DNA from: Microtetraspora niveoalba
Lineage (GTDB): Bacteria > Actinomycetota > Actinomycetes > Streptosporangiales > Streptosporangiaceae
Direction of reading: 5' to 3'
DNA: 64,000 nucleotides
Assembly (NCBI RefSeq): GCF_001570405.1
Contig: NZ_BBYM01000008.1
Location: 124,001-188,000 of the forward strand
Below, piece after piece: positions 21,047-29,281 of this stretch (positions within the stretch are counted from its first letter, which is position 1; every line of letters starts with the position of its first letter). The position numbers were made by a program, and so were the translations under genes. A model generated the notes under the pieces. The model worked only from the letters and a program-made list of their open reading frames with translations, searched no databases and was not told the origin of the DNA.

Positions 21047-22129
21047 TCAGGGGAGGGCATCGCTGGTGCGGGTGACGAGGTCGAGGTACTCCTCGCGGGT
21101 TAGCGTGCGAAGTGAGAACGCCAGGCCGTGCTTGGCGGCGAATTCGTGGGCCTCGTTCGGGGACCACGGGCCTGGGATGTGACGCAGCGGCAGGTCACCC
21201 GCACTCATGATGAAGAGCCCGGATAAGTCGGCATAGCGGTAGACGAGCAGGGCCATCGCCTTTCCGGCGTCTGCACCGATGGGGATGTCCTCGGGCGGCA
21301 GTGGCCGGGCAGGCCGGACCCGCAGGATGCGGTCCTTCCTGACCTGGAGGCTCGGGCCGCCCGGCGGGCCGAGGATCTTGCCCCGCCGGGTGCGCCTGCG
21401 GTGCAGCGCCCCGTGCACAGGCCGGATGACGACCAGCAGCGGAGCGAAGAAGATCGCCAGCCACTTGACCTCCAGCAGGTCGAGCAGGAACCTACCGAGC
21501 CAGCTCAGCCCTCGCCAGCCGGCCCCGCCAACCGTTGAAACGAGCACGATCATCACGACCAGGCCCGCGGCGCCGACGCCGTACATGATGATCTGCCGCT
21601 GCCGGGCGGTCAGGCGCGAGACCGGCCCGGAGACGAAGCGGCTGTAACCCGGGGCACGCCCTGCAAGGACCGTCCGCACCGGTCTCGCCGGCTCCGTAAG
21701 GGCGTTCACGTAGGGTATGCCAGACGCGGACGCGAAGGCCGCCACGCCGCCAGCCGACCACCCGCCGGGAATGTCCAGGAGAATCAGCCCGTCGGCGTCC
21801 AGTGCCGCCAGCCCGTAGACCCGCTGCCCCTGTTCCTTGCCCTTGTCGTCGAGGACCTTGCGGTCGTACCCGTAGTTCCACAGCGACGCAGGTGCGGCCC
21901 GCACCGACCGGCCCGAGGAGGTGTCGGTCACCACCAGCATTCCCGTGTCGGCGTCCCAGGAGAGGACTACTGGAGGCACAGGGGAATCGAAGGTCATCCC
22001 ACGATCAGGACGAAGCTCCGCCCGCGGTACTACACCAGAACCTTCACGTCCATCCAGCGCCACCCTGTCACCCCGCACCAACCCTGGCCCCGACGCCGAG
22101 CCCGCCCCCAACCTACGCCGGAACACCAT
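21047..22129 (-). CDS. Hypothetical two-TM membrane protein
   Basis: 360 aa from the ATG at 22129; a longer open frame upstream has no coding character. The N-terminal soluble part (to about residue 170) has beta-rich stretches such as VVLSWDADTGMLVVTDTSSG. Two hydrophobic segments follow (IIMYGVGAAGLVVMIVLVS and WLAIFFAPLLVVI), then a basic RRRTRRGK patch and a soluble C-terminal domain. I do not recognise the family. It is the first sizeable gene of the accessory region and has no operon partner. Confidence 0.7.
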   Translation of the reverse strand: MVFRRRLGAGSASGPGLVRGDRVALDGREGSGVVPRAELRPDRGMTFDSPVPPVVLSWDADTGMLVVTDTSSGRSVRAAPASLWNYGYDRKVLDDKGKEQGQRVYGLAALDADGLILLDIPGGWSAGGVAAFASASGIPYVNALTEPARPVRTVLAGRAPGYSRFVSGPVSRLTARQRQIIMYGVGAAGLVVMIVLVSTVGGAGWRGLSWLGRFLLDLLEVKWLAIFFAPLLVVIRPVHGALHRRRTRRGKILGPPGGPSLQVRKDRILRVRPARPLPPEDIPIGADAGKAMALLVYRYADLSGLFIMSAGDLPLRHIPGPWSPNEAHEFAAKHGLAFSLRTLTREEYLDLVTRTSDALP

Positions 22130-22226
22130 GAATCGGGACCCTCGTGCCGTGACGTTCACCGGGTTGCCGACCGTGCGGCGGTGCTGGATTCGCCGTCTAC
22201 CGTTCCGCCGCCGATGAGGAGAGCCA

Positions 22227-22572
22227 GTGGGCGAGCGGTTGCCGAGGGGGACTCCGGCGGAGAAGGCGCGGCGAGGGGCTCGGTGGGAGCGCGGCGGGGT
22301 ACGGCTCGCCCGCGACACGCTGGAGGGATGGGCCTGCTCAAACGTGGCCGGCCGCGCGACAACCTCGTGTTCACCACGCCGAGCGGCATGTACGGCGACG
22401 GGGGAGCCGTGCCAGCCGTGGACGGAGGAGCAGCTGCTCGGCCGGGCGACCACGCACGAGCGAGATCCTGGCCGCCGCCTGGCGCGCGGTGGAGCTGGCG
22501 GCGCGGGCGAACGTGAGCGCGTGGTTGCTGGACCCGCTGGACGACGAGGCGGCGGCATTGGCGCAGGACTGA
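22227..22572 (+). pseudogene. Frameshifted remnant of an unidentified gene
   Basis: One frame reads GERLPRGTPAEKARRGARWE and later PWTEEQLLGRATT. From about 22462 a second frame continues plausibly as ILAAAWRAVELAARANVSAW and ends DEAAALAQD at a stop at 22572. The joint suggests a decayed gene with at least one frameshift. The product is not recognised. Confidence 0.35.
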
Positions 22573-22718
22573 TCATGTGAGCTGTGCCCGTTCTGGCTTC
22601 TACCCTTGTCCAGTGACCACCCCCCAAGAGCCCACGCTGGACGCTTCAGTCAGCGAGTGTCTCTTCATCTGGCGACCTTCGGAGAGCAGGGATTCCGCGG
22701 CAAGAGGCTCGCGATCCG

Positions 22719-22895
22719 GTGTTGAAGGAACGGCTCATGGGCGGTCTCGCGCGGCTTCCCCAGCCGTACGTCCTTTCGGGATTCGTCATGGATGACCCGG
22801 CACCGACTCGGGTCTCCGGCTCCGCCGCAGGCGCTGATCTTCAACTCCTTCGCACCGGGAGTGAGCACGAAATCGCCTGCCCGCTCCTAAGGTGA
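22719..22895 (+). CDS. Small ORF or gene tail upstream of the serine hydrolase
   Basis: A 58-codon frame from a GTG reads LARLPQPYVLSGFVMDDPAP and ends EIACPLLR. Its stop lies 5 bp before the hydrolase ATG, suggesting coupling. About 70% G/C at third positions. It may be the tail of a broken longer gene. No family recognised. Confidence 0.3.
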   Translation: MLKERLMGGLARLPQPYVLSGFVMDDPAPTRVSGSAAGADLQLLRTGSEHEIACPLLR

Positions 22896-22900
22896 GGGCC

Positions 22901-23956
22901 ATGGTCAACGGAACGGTGGAACCGGGTTTCGAGCAGGTACGGGACGTTTTCGCCGATGTGCTGAAGCGGCAGGCCGGGGGAGCGGGGGCGGCGGTTGCCG
23001 CCCAGTTGGACGGCCGATGGATCATCGACCTGTGGGGCGGGCCCGGCTGGTCACGCGACAGCATCGTCATGCCGTACTCCGTGACCAAACCGTTCGCGGC
23101 GGTCTGTGTGTTGCTCCTCGTGGACCGGGGCGTGCTGGAGTTGGACGCGCCGATGCGGCGGTACTGGCCCGAGTTCACCGCGCCGGCGACCGTACGACAT
23201 GTCCTGTCGCACCAGGCGGGTGTGGTGGCACTGGACCAGCCGGTATCCACCGAGACCTTCTACGACTGGGATCGGATGTGCGCGCTTCTTGCCGAGCAGG
23301 AGCCGTCGTGGGAGCCGGGCACCGCGCACGGAGAGTCGGCGCTGTTTTACGGGCACCTGGTCGGCGAACTGGTCCGGCGCACCGACGGGCGGACGCTCGG
23401 CCGCTTTCTCGCTGAGGAGGTCTGCGGCCCGCACGAGCTGGACTTCCACATCGGCCTCGGCCCCGCTGAACAGGCACGGGCGATCGAGCTGACCGGCTTG
23501 ACCTCGGCCTACCGGGCCGCCGCGCTGGACGGCAAACCCGACCTCTACCGCCGGGCTATCGGCAATCCGCTCGGTGCCCAGGACCCGGCTGTGGTCAATT
23601 CCGCCGCCTGGCGGGCCGCCGAGATCCCCGCTGTCAACGGCCACGGCACCGCCCGGGCAGCCGCGGGGTTCTACTCCGCGTTGCCGCGGCTCCTGTCAGC
23701 CGACCTGCTCGCCGAGGCCACCACCGCCCAATGCTCGGGGGTGGACGCGGTTTTCGGGGCACAGGCGACCTGGGGGCTGGGCTTCGGCATCGATGGTGAC
23801 GACTACGGCATGGGCGGCCTGGGCGGCAACTATGCCGGCGCCGCCGCTGGCTACACTTTCGCCTTCCTCACCGGCCATGCCGGCGAGTTCGATCGCGCCA
23901 CTGACCTGGAGAACGCTCTGCGCGCCGTTCTCGGGCTTGGCCCGATTCCCGACTAG
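22901..23956 (+). CDS. Serine beta-lactamase-like hydrolase (class C/EstB type)
   Basis: 351 aa with the beta-lactamase/transpeptidase-like fold. The SxxK motif is SVTK in MPYSVTKPF (nucleophile Ser). The YxN-like position is in LFYGHLVGEL, and the third motif corresponds to the glycine-rich GGLGGNYAGA. There is no signal peptide, so it is probably a cytoplasmic esterase or peptidase and not a resistance enzyme. The ATG at 22901 follows AAGGTGAG. Repeat B begins right after its stop codon and may terminate it. Confidence 0.87.
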   Translation: MVNGTVEPGFEQVRDVFADVLKRQAGGAGAAVAAQLDGRWIIDLWGGPGWSRDSIVMPYSVTKPFAAVCVLLLVDRGVLELDAPMRRYWPEFTAPATVRHVLSHQAGVVALDQPVSTETFYDWDRMCALLAEQEPSWEPGTAHGESALFYGHLVGELVRRTDGRTLGRFLAEEVCGPHELDFHIGLGPAEQARAIELTGLTSAYRAAALDGKPDLYRRAIGNPLGAQDPAVVNSAAWRAAEIPAVNGHGTARAAAGFYSALPRLLSADLLAEATTAQCSGVDAVFGAQATWGLGFGIDGDDYGMGGLGGNYAGAAAGYTFAFLTGHAGEFDRATDLENALRAVLGLGPIPD

Positions 23957-24004
23957 ACCTTTGACGTGCAGAAACTCCGCTTCCCGTATTCGGGGGGCGG
24001 GGTT
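23957..24004 (+). repeat. Repeat copy B: hairpin only
   Basis: TTTGACGTGCAGAAAC leads into a hairpin at 23973-24004 (AACTCCGCTTCCCG, TATT, CGGGGGGCGGGGTT). It shares the TTGACGTGC lead and stem design with copies A, C and D but lacks the dehydrogenase-derived part. Likely terminator of the serine hydrolase. Confidence 0.7.
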
Positions 24005-24093
24005 CGCTGTCTCCTGATTGCCACGCTGAACGATCACTGGGGCCGCAGGCCCTGCGGCGTGCCGCGCCGCGAACCTGGCGATGAACGCGTCGC

Positions 24094-24750
24094 CTACGCT
24101 CCGGCCGCACGCTGGGCGATGCCGGCCAAGACCGTTTCCAGCATCCGCTCGAACTCGTCCTCGCCACCGAACCCGGCTTGCAGGGGAGCCAGGGCGGCCA
24201 GGGTCGGATACGGGGCCGGATCGAACGCGGGTTGGGCCACGCCCGTCGCGGGGTCATCGGTTCCGCCGGGATTCCCGCTCAAGGTGGCGAGCAGATACCC
24301 GTTGAGGAATCCGAAGAGAACCAGGGGGGCGTCCGCGATCGCCTGGTCCGCGATCCCGGCGCGACGCATCGCCGCGGTCAGTCGCTCGAGTGCCTCAAGG
24401 GCCACCGCCGAGGTCTGCGCCCGGGTCGCCAGCAACGGGGAGATCCGGGGATGGCGTATCGCCATGTCCCGGTATGCGCGGGCCATCGTGCGCGCGATGC
24501 CCATCCAGTCGTCCGGCCACTGCGCGGCCGCGGCCGAGACCTCGGTCAGGACGGCCTCGGAGATGGCGTCCAGGAGCGCTGCCTTGCCCTTGATGTGGTT
24601 GTAGATCGACATCGGATCGACGCCGAGTTCGGATGCCAGGCGCCGCACCCCGAATGATTCCAGACCCTCACGATCGACGAGGTCCACGGCTGCGGCGGCG
24701 ATCCGCCGGCGGCTCAGCCCGGCCGGTTTGCCCTGCGTGCGTTTCGCCAC
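24094..24750 (-). CDS. TetR/AcrR regulator with TetR_C-type ligand domain
   Basis: 218 aa. The helix-turn-helix reads FGVRRLASELGVDPMSIYNH, typical of regulators with a TetR class C-terminal domain. It is divergent from a four-TM protein gene, and the 157-bp gap carries a perfect inverted repeat. It therefore most likely autoregulates and represses that neighbour. The ligand is unknown. Confidence 0.9.
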   Translation of the reverse strand: MAKRTQGKPAGLSRRRIAAAAVDLVDREGLESFGVRRLASELGVDPMSIYNHIKGKAALLDAISEAVLTEVSAAAAQWPDDWMGIARTMARAYRDMAIRHPRISPLLATRAQTSAVALEALERLTAAMRRAGIADQAIADAPLVLFGFLNGYLLATLSGNPGGTDDPATGVAQPAFDPAPYPTLAALAPLQAGFGGEDEFERMLETVLAGIAQRAAGA

Positions 24751-24777
24751 TCGTCGCCCTCTCGCGCCTTGCTCAAC

Positions 24778-24826
24778 CTACACCGTAGACCTATATTCTA
24801 CACCGTAGGTAATACCTACGGTGTAG
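24778..24826. promoter_or_regulatory. TetR operator: perfect palindrome plus an extra half site
   Basis: CTACACCGTAGGT and its exact complement ACCTACGGTGTAG are separated by 3 bp (24798-24826). A third half site, CTACACCGTAG, lies 20 bp nearer the regulator gene (24778-24788). This gives three turn-spaced copies of the same 11-mer between divergent genes. Confidence 0.8.
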
Positions 24827-24907
24827 GTAGCGCGCAGAGCGGGGGAGCGACCACCTGGCTCGCCGGTTGTGCGCGGTGCGTGCGGTTACTTCGAAGGAGA
24901 CAGTTCG

Positions 24908-25366
24908 ATGACGAAGACCCGTCATGATCGACCAGCGATCGGCGCGATGTACGCGGGCCTCGGGCTCACCGTCGTCGCCGTGATCGTCCCGTGGATCGAC
25001 CTCGGCGCCGGCAACGTGCTGGCCGGCCACATCCGGGCCGGCTATCCCACCTTCACGCAGGAGCGCATCGACACCGCCGTCATGACATGGCTTGTCTGCC
25101 TGTCGGTTGTCGGAGCACTCGGCGTCATGTGTTGGTTCGGCACCATCTGGGCGGCCGGGACGGGCAAGCGGTGGGCCCGCGGCGTCGCGACCCTGGTGTT
25201 CGTGCTCGGTTCGGGCATCGCCCTGTTCGACCTGCTCGTGAGGGACACCTCCGGAGACACGGGCCTGCCGCCGTTGCTCGGCTGGGTCGGGATGCTGCCG
25301 TCCCTGGCAGGACTCCTGGCGGTCGCGCTGCTGTGGAGGAGGTCGCGGCCGACATCGCGGGCATGA
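24908..25366 (+). CDS. Four-TM hypothetical membrane protein
   Basis: 152 aa from the ATG at 24908 with GAAGGAG upstream. Four hydrophobic segments are separated by short loops, and the C-terminus is basic. There is no recognised family. Its position opposite a TetR gene with a shared palindromic operator makes it the probable regulated target. Confidence 0.75.
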   Translation: MTKTRHDRPAIGAMYAGLGLTVVAVIVPWIDLGAGNVLAGHIRAGYPTFTQERIDTAVMTWLVCLSVVGALGVMCWFGTIWAAGTGKRWARGVATLVFVLGSGIALFDLLVRDTSGDTGLPPLLGWVGMLPSLAGLLAVALLWRRSRPTSRA

Positions 25367-25621
25367 CCGAATGCGTGACCACCGGCCCCTCCGCGAACGG
25401 TCGCCGCGGAAAACCCGGAGCCATGACCTTCCCGAGTCATCGGCTGCTGCAACCGCTGAACCACCGTCCCATTGCCGACAAAGCGAGAGACCGGCGACGG
25501 CCGCCTACGGCGGATCGTCGGCTGAGCCGGGATGTCATGGCAAGGGAATCGCTCATTGCGGCCCGCTCCCGAGGGGGCGCGATGAATCGGCTCATCCAGT
25601 CGTTCGTCGAACGCGAACTGG

Positions 25622-25897
25622 GTGCGCAACGTCCGCGCCGCAGGTGGGCGCGCCGTCCTGCGCCGTCGTGGCCGTGAGGCGGTCACGCTGGAAGAGATTC
25701 CGGTGGAGCGGCGTGCTCCCGTGATACGTCGCTATCTCGCCGTCGCTCCTGGCGCGCGGCCCCAGATCATTGTGGATCGGCGGGCGCCGCTGTCGGAGTT
25801 CGAGGCGATCGCGCACCGGTATCCGGTCTTCCGGATCCGCAGGCGGTCACAGGCCGCCGATCCGCATTCACCATCTGAGCAGGGCGGGAAGCGTTGA
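25622..25897 (+). pseudogene. C-terminal remnant of a deazaflavin-type nitroreductase family gene
   Basis: The frame gives NWVRNVRAAGGRAVLRRRG, then EEIPVERRAPVIRRYLAVAP, then EFEAIAHRYPVFRI. This is the C-terminal half of the nitroreductase/DUF385 (F420-dependent Ddn-like) family. The N-terminal half is absent: upstream codons in the same frame do not match the family. A GTG at 25622 could still start translation, but the protein would lack much of the cofactor fold. The 255 bp before it hold no gene I can support. Confidence 0.65.
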
Positions 25898-25958
25898 CAT
25901 ATCCGCTCTTCCTGTAGCGCCGATAGCCTGATCGCACATCGGAGATCAGATTGAGCAC

Positions 25959-26032
25959 ATGGTCATGGCCCCGCCGGCTCCTCAACCAGGGGTTGACGTG
26001 TGAGAATCCCGCCTCTTGGTTCGGGAGGCGGG
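25959..26032 (+). repeat. Repeat copy C: dehydrogenase-like 3' end plus hairpin
   Basis: ATGGTCATGGCC, an extra C, then CGCCGGCTCCTCAA match the end of the acyl-CoA dehydrogenase gene with a frameshift and without the stop codon. GTTGACGTGTGAGAAT and a hairpin (stem CCCGCCTC / GAGGCGGG, 26008-26032) follow. No dehydrogenase body is present upstream. Confidence 0.75.
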
Positions 26033-26121
26033 TCCGCGGCCGATCTTTCCACCCGCTGGGTGAAGGCGGAGCCGGGTGGACGAGGCGGATCCGAAGACCG
26101 GGCTGGAGGTGGTGTCGCCAA

Positions 26122-26517
26122 GTGAGCAACCCGATCGCTTCGTGGACGGCGTACAGGCGAGGAACGGCGACGTTGCTGGCGGGCGTCGTCCTGGCAGCCG
26201 TCGCGTCGTGCGGAATCTCCGATGATGAACGTTTTCGGCGATCTGTCGAGAGCATGGAAGAGGTGGCCAGGACCGCGGGGCCCGGTGACCGGACAAAGGA
26301 AGAGCCCCAAGAGATCGGAATGTTCCTTTTCGAGGACGTTTTCCGTGACGGAGACCGCGTGTACTTCAAGCTGGGTGACTCCTCCATGCCCGGCATCGAT
26401 CCCTACGGCTACGTCTGGAGTCCGAAGAGCCCGCCGACCGATGATCCCGAAGACGCCGCGGCATCGTTATTCGAGCACGTACAAGGCCCGTGGTACCGCT
26501 GGAGCGACAGCTATTGA
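26122..26517 (+). CDS. Putative lipoprotein
   Basis: 131 aa from a GTG with GGAGGT about 11 bp upstream. The N-terminus has basic residues, a hydrophobic stretch TATLLAGVVLAAVASC and a lipobox ending at Cys near position 30. The mature part is acidic and contains FEDVFRDGDRVYFKLGD. Exported and membrane-tethered by prediction. No family recognised. Confidence 0.65.
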   Translation: MSNPIASWTAYRRGTATLLAGVVLAAVASCGISDDERFRRSVESMEEVARTAGPGDRTKEEPQEIGMFLFEDVFRDGDRVYFKLGDSSMPGIDPYGYVWSPKSPPTDDPEDAAASLFEHVQGPWYRWSDSY

Positions 26518-26826
26518 GAGCATCGACGCGGCCCGGATTTCGCCGCATCACGGATTCAGCGAGAGCGCCGGCGTACGACGCCGATCGCCGACACGCCCTC
26601 TCCCGCATCCTATCGGCGACGGCGGTCCGCCGCTGTAGAGCAATGGATGGAGCGACACCGTCTCACGCACGACCATGCGCCACCGGCCCCGCTACCGCCC
26701 CGGCCAGGGCGGCGAGTCAAAACGACGAGCCCGCCGTTCTTTGGTAATCAAGTGGTCCCCGGTGCATTCCAGGACGGCCAAATGCGTAATTGTTGAGGAA
26801 TGCGCGGCGGCGCTAATCTGCCGATC
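26518..26826. other. Non-coding stretch
   Basis: 309 bp between the lipoprotein and the next membrane-anchored protein. No open frame with coding character, repeat or hairpin of note was seen. It must contain the promoter of the following gene. Confidence 0.4.
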
Positions 26827-27300
26827 ATGAAGCGCTCGACGATTGCGGTGCTCGTGGCCGTCTATATGGTGCTCGGCGTTGTTGCGGTCGCCCCCTTCGC
26901 CTCCTGGATATTGACCTATGGATGTGGCGCTGAGGATGACCGGCTCGCCGCCTCCCTGGCCGCACTTGGCATTCTCGACGCTCATCCGGCAGGCGCGACG
27001 CCCCAGGAGGGGCGCAGTAGCTCCTGTGAGAACGATGACCGGATAACGACCGTCGTGCAGACCTACCGTGCCTCGGGTCCGCGAGCCGAACTGCTGTCCT
27101 TCTACAGAGAGGCCGCGATCAGGGACGGGTGGACGCCCCCTCCCGAGGACGACGGTGAAGGGGTGGGCTGCTTCACCAAATCCGTCGGCGGGAGGACGGT
27201 CGAGCTCTCGGTGTGGATCCCGGAAGCGATAGGGGAGGAGCACGCCGATGACTACGACGTGGACGTGAGCTCTTCCCCGGAAGGCGGGGGCTGGTGTTGA
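26827..27300 (+). CDS. Membrane-anchored hypothetical protein
   Basis: 157 aa. One N-terminal transmembrane segment (about 6-30) is followed by an extracytoplasmic domain with four or five cysteines. The domain includes AELLSFYREAAIRDGWTPPP, a pattern seen in many small actinobacterial secreted proteins with a helical-plus-sheet fold. Function is unknown. It lies between repeats C and D. Confidence 0.7.
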   Translation: MKRSTIAVLVAVYMVLGVVAVAPFASWILTYGCGAEDDRLAASLAALGILDAHPAGATPQEGRSSSCENDDRITTVVQTYRASGPRAELLSFYREAAIRDGWTPPPEDDGEGVGCFTKSVGGRTVELSVWIPEAIGEEHADDYDVDVSSSPEGGGWC

Positions 27301-27383
27301 CAGCCGGACGCTCTGAACGCTCCGAGCCGTACCGTCGACTGCGGCTCGCGGATCCGGCGACGGCGTCGGACCGGATCCGGCGC

Positions 27384-27458
27384 GTGGTCATGGCCCGCCG
27401 GCTCCTCAAGCAGGGGGCGACATGCGAGAACCCCGCCTTCCCCGATTGGGGGGCGGGG
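27384..27458 (+). repeat. Repeat copy D: dehydrogenase-like 3' end plus hairpin
   Basis: GTGGTCATGGCCCGCCGGCTCCTCAAG would encode VVMARRLLK, matching VMARQLLK of the acyl-CoA dehydrogenase, but CAGGGG replaces the stop. ACATGCGAGAA and a long hairpin (27431-27458, arms CCCCGCC and GGCGGGG) follow. With copy A it bounds a 7.1-kb segment. Confidence 0.75.
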
Positions 27459-27504
27459 TCCGCCGACTCCGGGCAGGAGTCCCCGGCGCGCCCAGGTACG
27501 TCGC

Positions 27505-28077
27505 TCAGCGCTCGCGGCGGTGCCGGATCTTGCCGCCCACTCCGCCGAACAGTGCCAGACCCTTCACCACGACCACCGGCGCCGACGGGTCGACGTCCGG
27601 GCTTCCGTTCACGTCGAAGCCACCGAAGACGCCGACGCCATGGCAGCGCACCTCCACCCCCTCGGGCACGATGATCTCGGCCCCGCCGAAGATCGCGGTG
27701 ATCGTGATCTCGACCTCCTTCGCCTCGAACTCGGCGTCGGTCAGGTCGAACCGCATGCCGCCGAAGAGGGCCAGCGCCCTGGTCCGTCGGCGTACGCGCC
27801 AGCGGCCCTTGCGGTCGGCGCCGCCGAAGATGGCGACGACGTTCTCGGGCTCGGAGCTCGCGTCGGCCGAGAAGGACACCGGGGACGCGGCCGGGCGGCG
27901 CCGGTCGACCTGCAGGTCGTGGGTGAGGATCTCGAGCTCCCCCACGGTCTTGGCCTGGTAGAGCGAGTCCAGGCGCTCGGAGTACTCGTCGTGGCTCAGC
28001 TGACCGGTGCTCAGGGCATCGGCGAGCATGGCGGCGACCTGCTCCCTGTTGCTGTCCGAGGCGCGCAGGTGCGGCAT
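27505..28077 (-). CDS. DUF1707 and LiaF-like cell-wall-stress protein
   Basis: 190 aa from the ATG at 28077, chosen because MPHLRASDSNREQV is the usual DUF1707 N-terminus; ATGs at 28110 and 28131 are also in frame. DUF1707 (about 3-55) is followed by a beta-helical domain of repeated FGG turns (IFGGADRKG, LFGGMRFDL, IFGGAEIIVP, VFGGFDVNG, LFGGVGGK) as in LiaF/DUF2154 cell-wall-active antibiotic response proteins. There is no TM segment, so it is probably cytoplasmic. Confidence 0.88.
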   Translation of the reverse strand: MPHLRASDSNREQVAAMLADALSTGQLSHDEYSERLDSLYQAKTVGELEILTHDLQVDRRRPAASPVSFSADASSEPENVVAIFGGADRKGRWRVRRRTRALALFGGMRFDLTDAEFEAKEVEITITAIFGGAEIIVPEGVEVRCHGVGVFGGFDVNGSPDVDPSAPVVVVKGLALFGGVGGKIRHRRER

Positions 28078-28371
28078 CTGGGGTTCCCTACGCGAAGGGG
28101 GATTTTCCATGCTGGTCACGATAGTTCTCATTTATTCCGGCTTCATCTCCGTACGGAGATCGTCGAGAGCCCAGAGTCGGATGTCGTCGCCGTCAGGACG
28201 GCCGTGAGCCCGTCGGCCGGTTGAGACAGCGTGGAGACGACGACCGAACCGTGGACGCCGGCCACTCCGACAAGGCCGGGCGTCGCTCGCGTCCGATGAC
28301 CGGTCCCACCAGGTGGCGTAGGCCCTGCGCGTCCGCGCGTCTCCCGCGAAACAGACGCCTGCTCGCGAGAG

Positions 28372-28704
28372 CTAGGGCTGATGGGCGCGAACCTCGTCGC
28401 GTGCGAGCTCCAGACGGTGCGCGGAGCCAGGGGCGTGCGGCGCCCATCCCTCGTTGATCGCTCTACGGACGCACCGCGCGACGAGGGCGGGGCGAACGCT
28501 CACCGATCGTTCGAGGAGCCAGTTGTCGGGTCTGGCGTAGGGGAGGGTGACGAGAAGGACGTTGCCCGGCTTCTCCGCGAGTTCGACCGCGAAGGTCATG
28601 GGGGTCCAGCCGTTCCCTTGGCAGTAGGTGGGCTTGTGGCGGACGCGCCAGCGGTAAGGAACATCACTCACAGTGATGAGGCGGGAGCCCTTCTTCGGAA
28701 GCAT
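28372..28704 (-). CDS. Small conserved hypothetical protein
   Basis: 110 aa from the ATG at 28704. YRWRVRHKPTYCQGNGWTPM and RPALVARCVRRAINEGW look conserved and resemble a small family I have seen widely in actinomycetes without known function. Cytoplasmic, no membrane segment. It is divergent from the next gene across 65 bp. Confidence 0.7.
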   Translation of the reverse strand: MLPKKGSRLITVSDVPYRWRVRHKPTYCQGNGWTPMTFAVELAEKPGNVLLVTLPYARPDNWLLERSVSVRPALVARCVRRAINEGWAPHAPGSAHRLELARDEVRAHQP

Positions 28705-28769
28705 CGCGGTCACCGCCTGTTCGTCGGGAGCGCACAGAGAAGATCCCGGGAAGCGTAAGCCCGGCCGCG

Positions 28770-29126
28770 TTGGGGCGGTGGCGTGAATTCGCGGCGTCGG
28801 TGAGACCGCGTCAGGTGAACCCGCCTGATCTGCAAGACGAGTTGCGATATCTGCTCAACCGGTGGGACCCCATCGGTGTCTACGACGAGGAGCTGGACTT
28901 CCCCCCCGATGAGTACGACTGCCTCATCGGACCGATTCTCAGCAGGCTTTCCCGGGGAGCCGGTGTGGCGGAGCTCAGCGAATACCTCTGGCATGAGCTT
29001 GAGGAGCATTTCGGTCTGGATCCGGTGCCGAGGAATGCGGACGGCTTCGCCGAGCGGCTGGTCTCCTGGCATCGGCGGCACGTCGAGATCGCCGAGACGG
29101 ACGCCGGCCACGACTCCGAACGCTAA
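28770..29126 (+). CDS. DUF1871-like hypothetical protein
   Basis: 118 aa from a TTG; the true start could be a downstream GTG. LLNRWDPIGVYDEE, PPDEYDCLIGPILSRL and YLWHELEEHFGLDP resemble the DUF1871/YugE family of small acidic helical proteins of unknown function. Cytoplasmic. It is not in an obvious operon. Confidence 0.65.
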   Translation: MGRWREFAASVRPRQVNPPDLQDELRYLLNRWDPIGVYDEELDFPPDEYDCLIGPILSRLSRGAGVAELSEYLWHELEEHFGLDPVPRNADGFAERLVSWHRRHVEIAETDAGHDSER

Positions 29127-29174
29127 CGGGCACTTCCTGCTGGCCGGGGCGACCGCTGCTCCTCCGCCTCGATA

Positions 29175-29281
29175 TACAGAACCATACTTCCGGGAACTAC
29201 GGTTCTGTAATGAAGGCCGTTGCGGCGGGTGACGACCGTGTCCTGTTGATCGATCTCGACCGTCTCTACCGAATCGCGTAA
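29175..29281 (+). promoter_or_regulatory. Inverted repeat directly ahead of a 23-codon ORF
   Basis: TACAGAACCATA and TACGGTTCTGTA (29175-29186, 29198-29209) form a 12-bp inverted repeat with one mismatch. The 11-bp spacer is itself nearly symmetrical (TTCCGGGAA). The ATG of a 23-aa frame (29210-29281, containing DRVLLIDLDRLYRIA) begins at the next base. It could be a regulator site, an RNA hairpin over a leader peptide, or the trace of a lost gene. Confidence 0.4.

Noticed and set aside
22130-22627. N-terminal extension of the two-TM protein by 166 residues
   Set aside because: Arg/Pro/Ser-rich translation without coding character; the ATG at 22129 begins the structured part.
22901-23956. 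Serine hydrolase as an antibiotic resistance beta-lactamase
   Set aside because: No signal peptide, and motifs fit the class C-like esterase/peptidase group.
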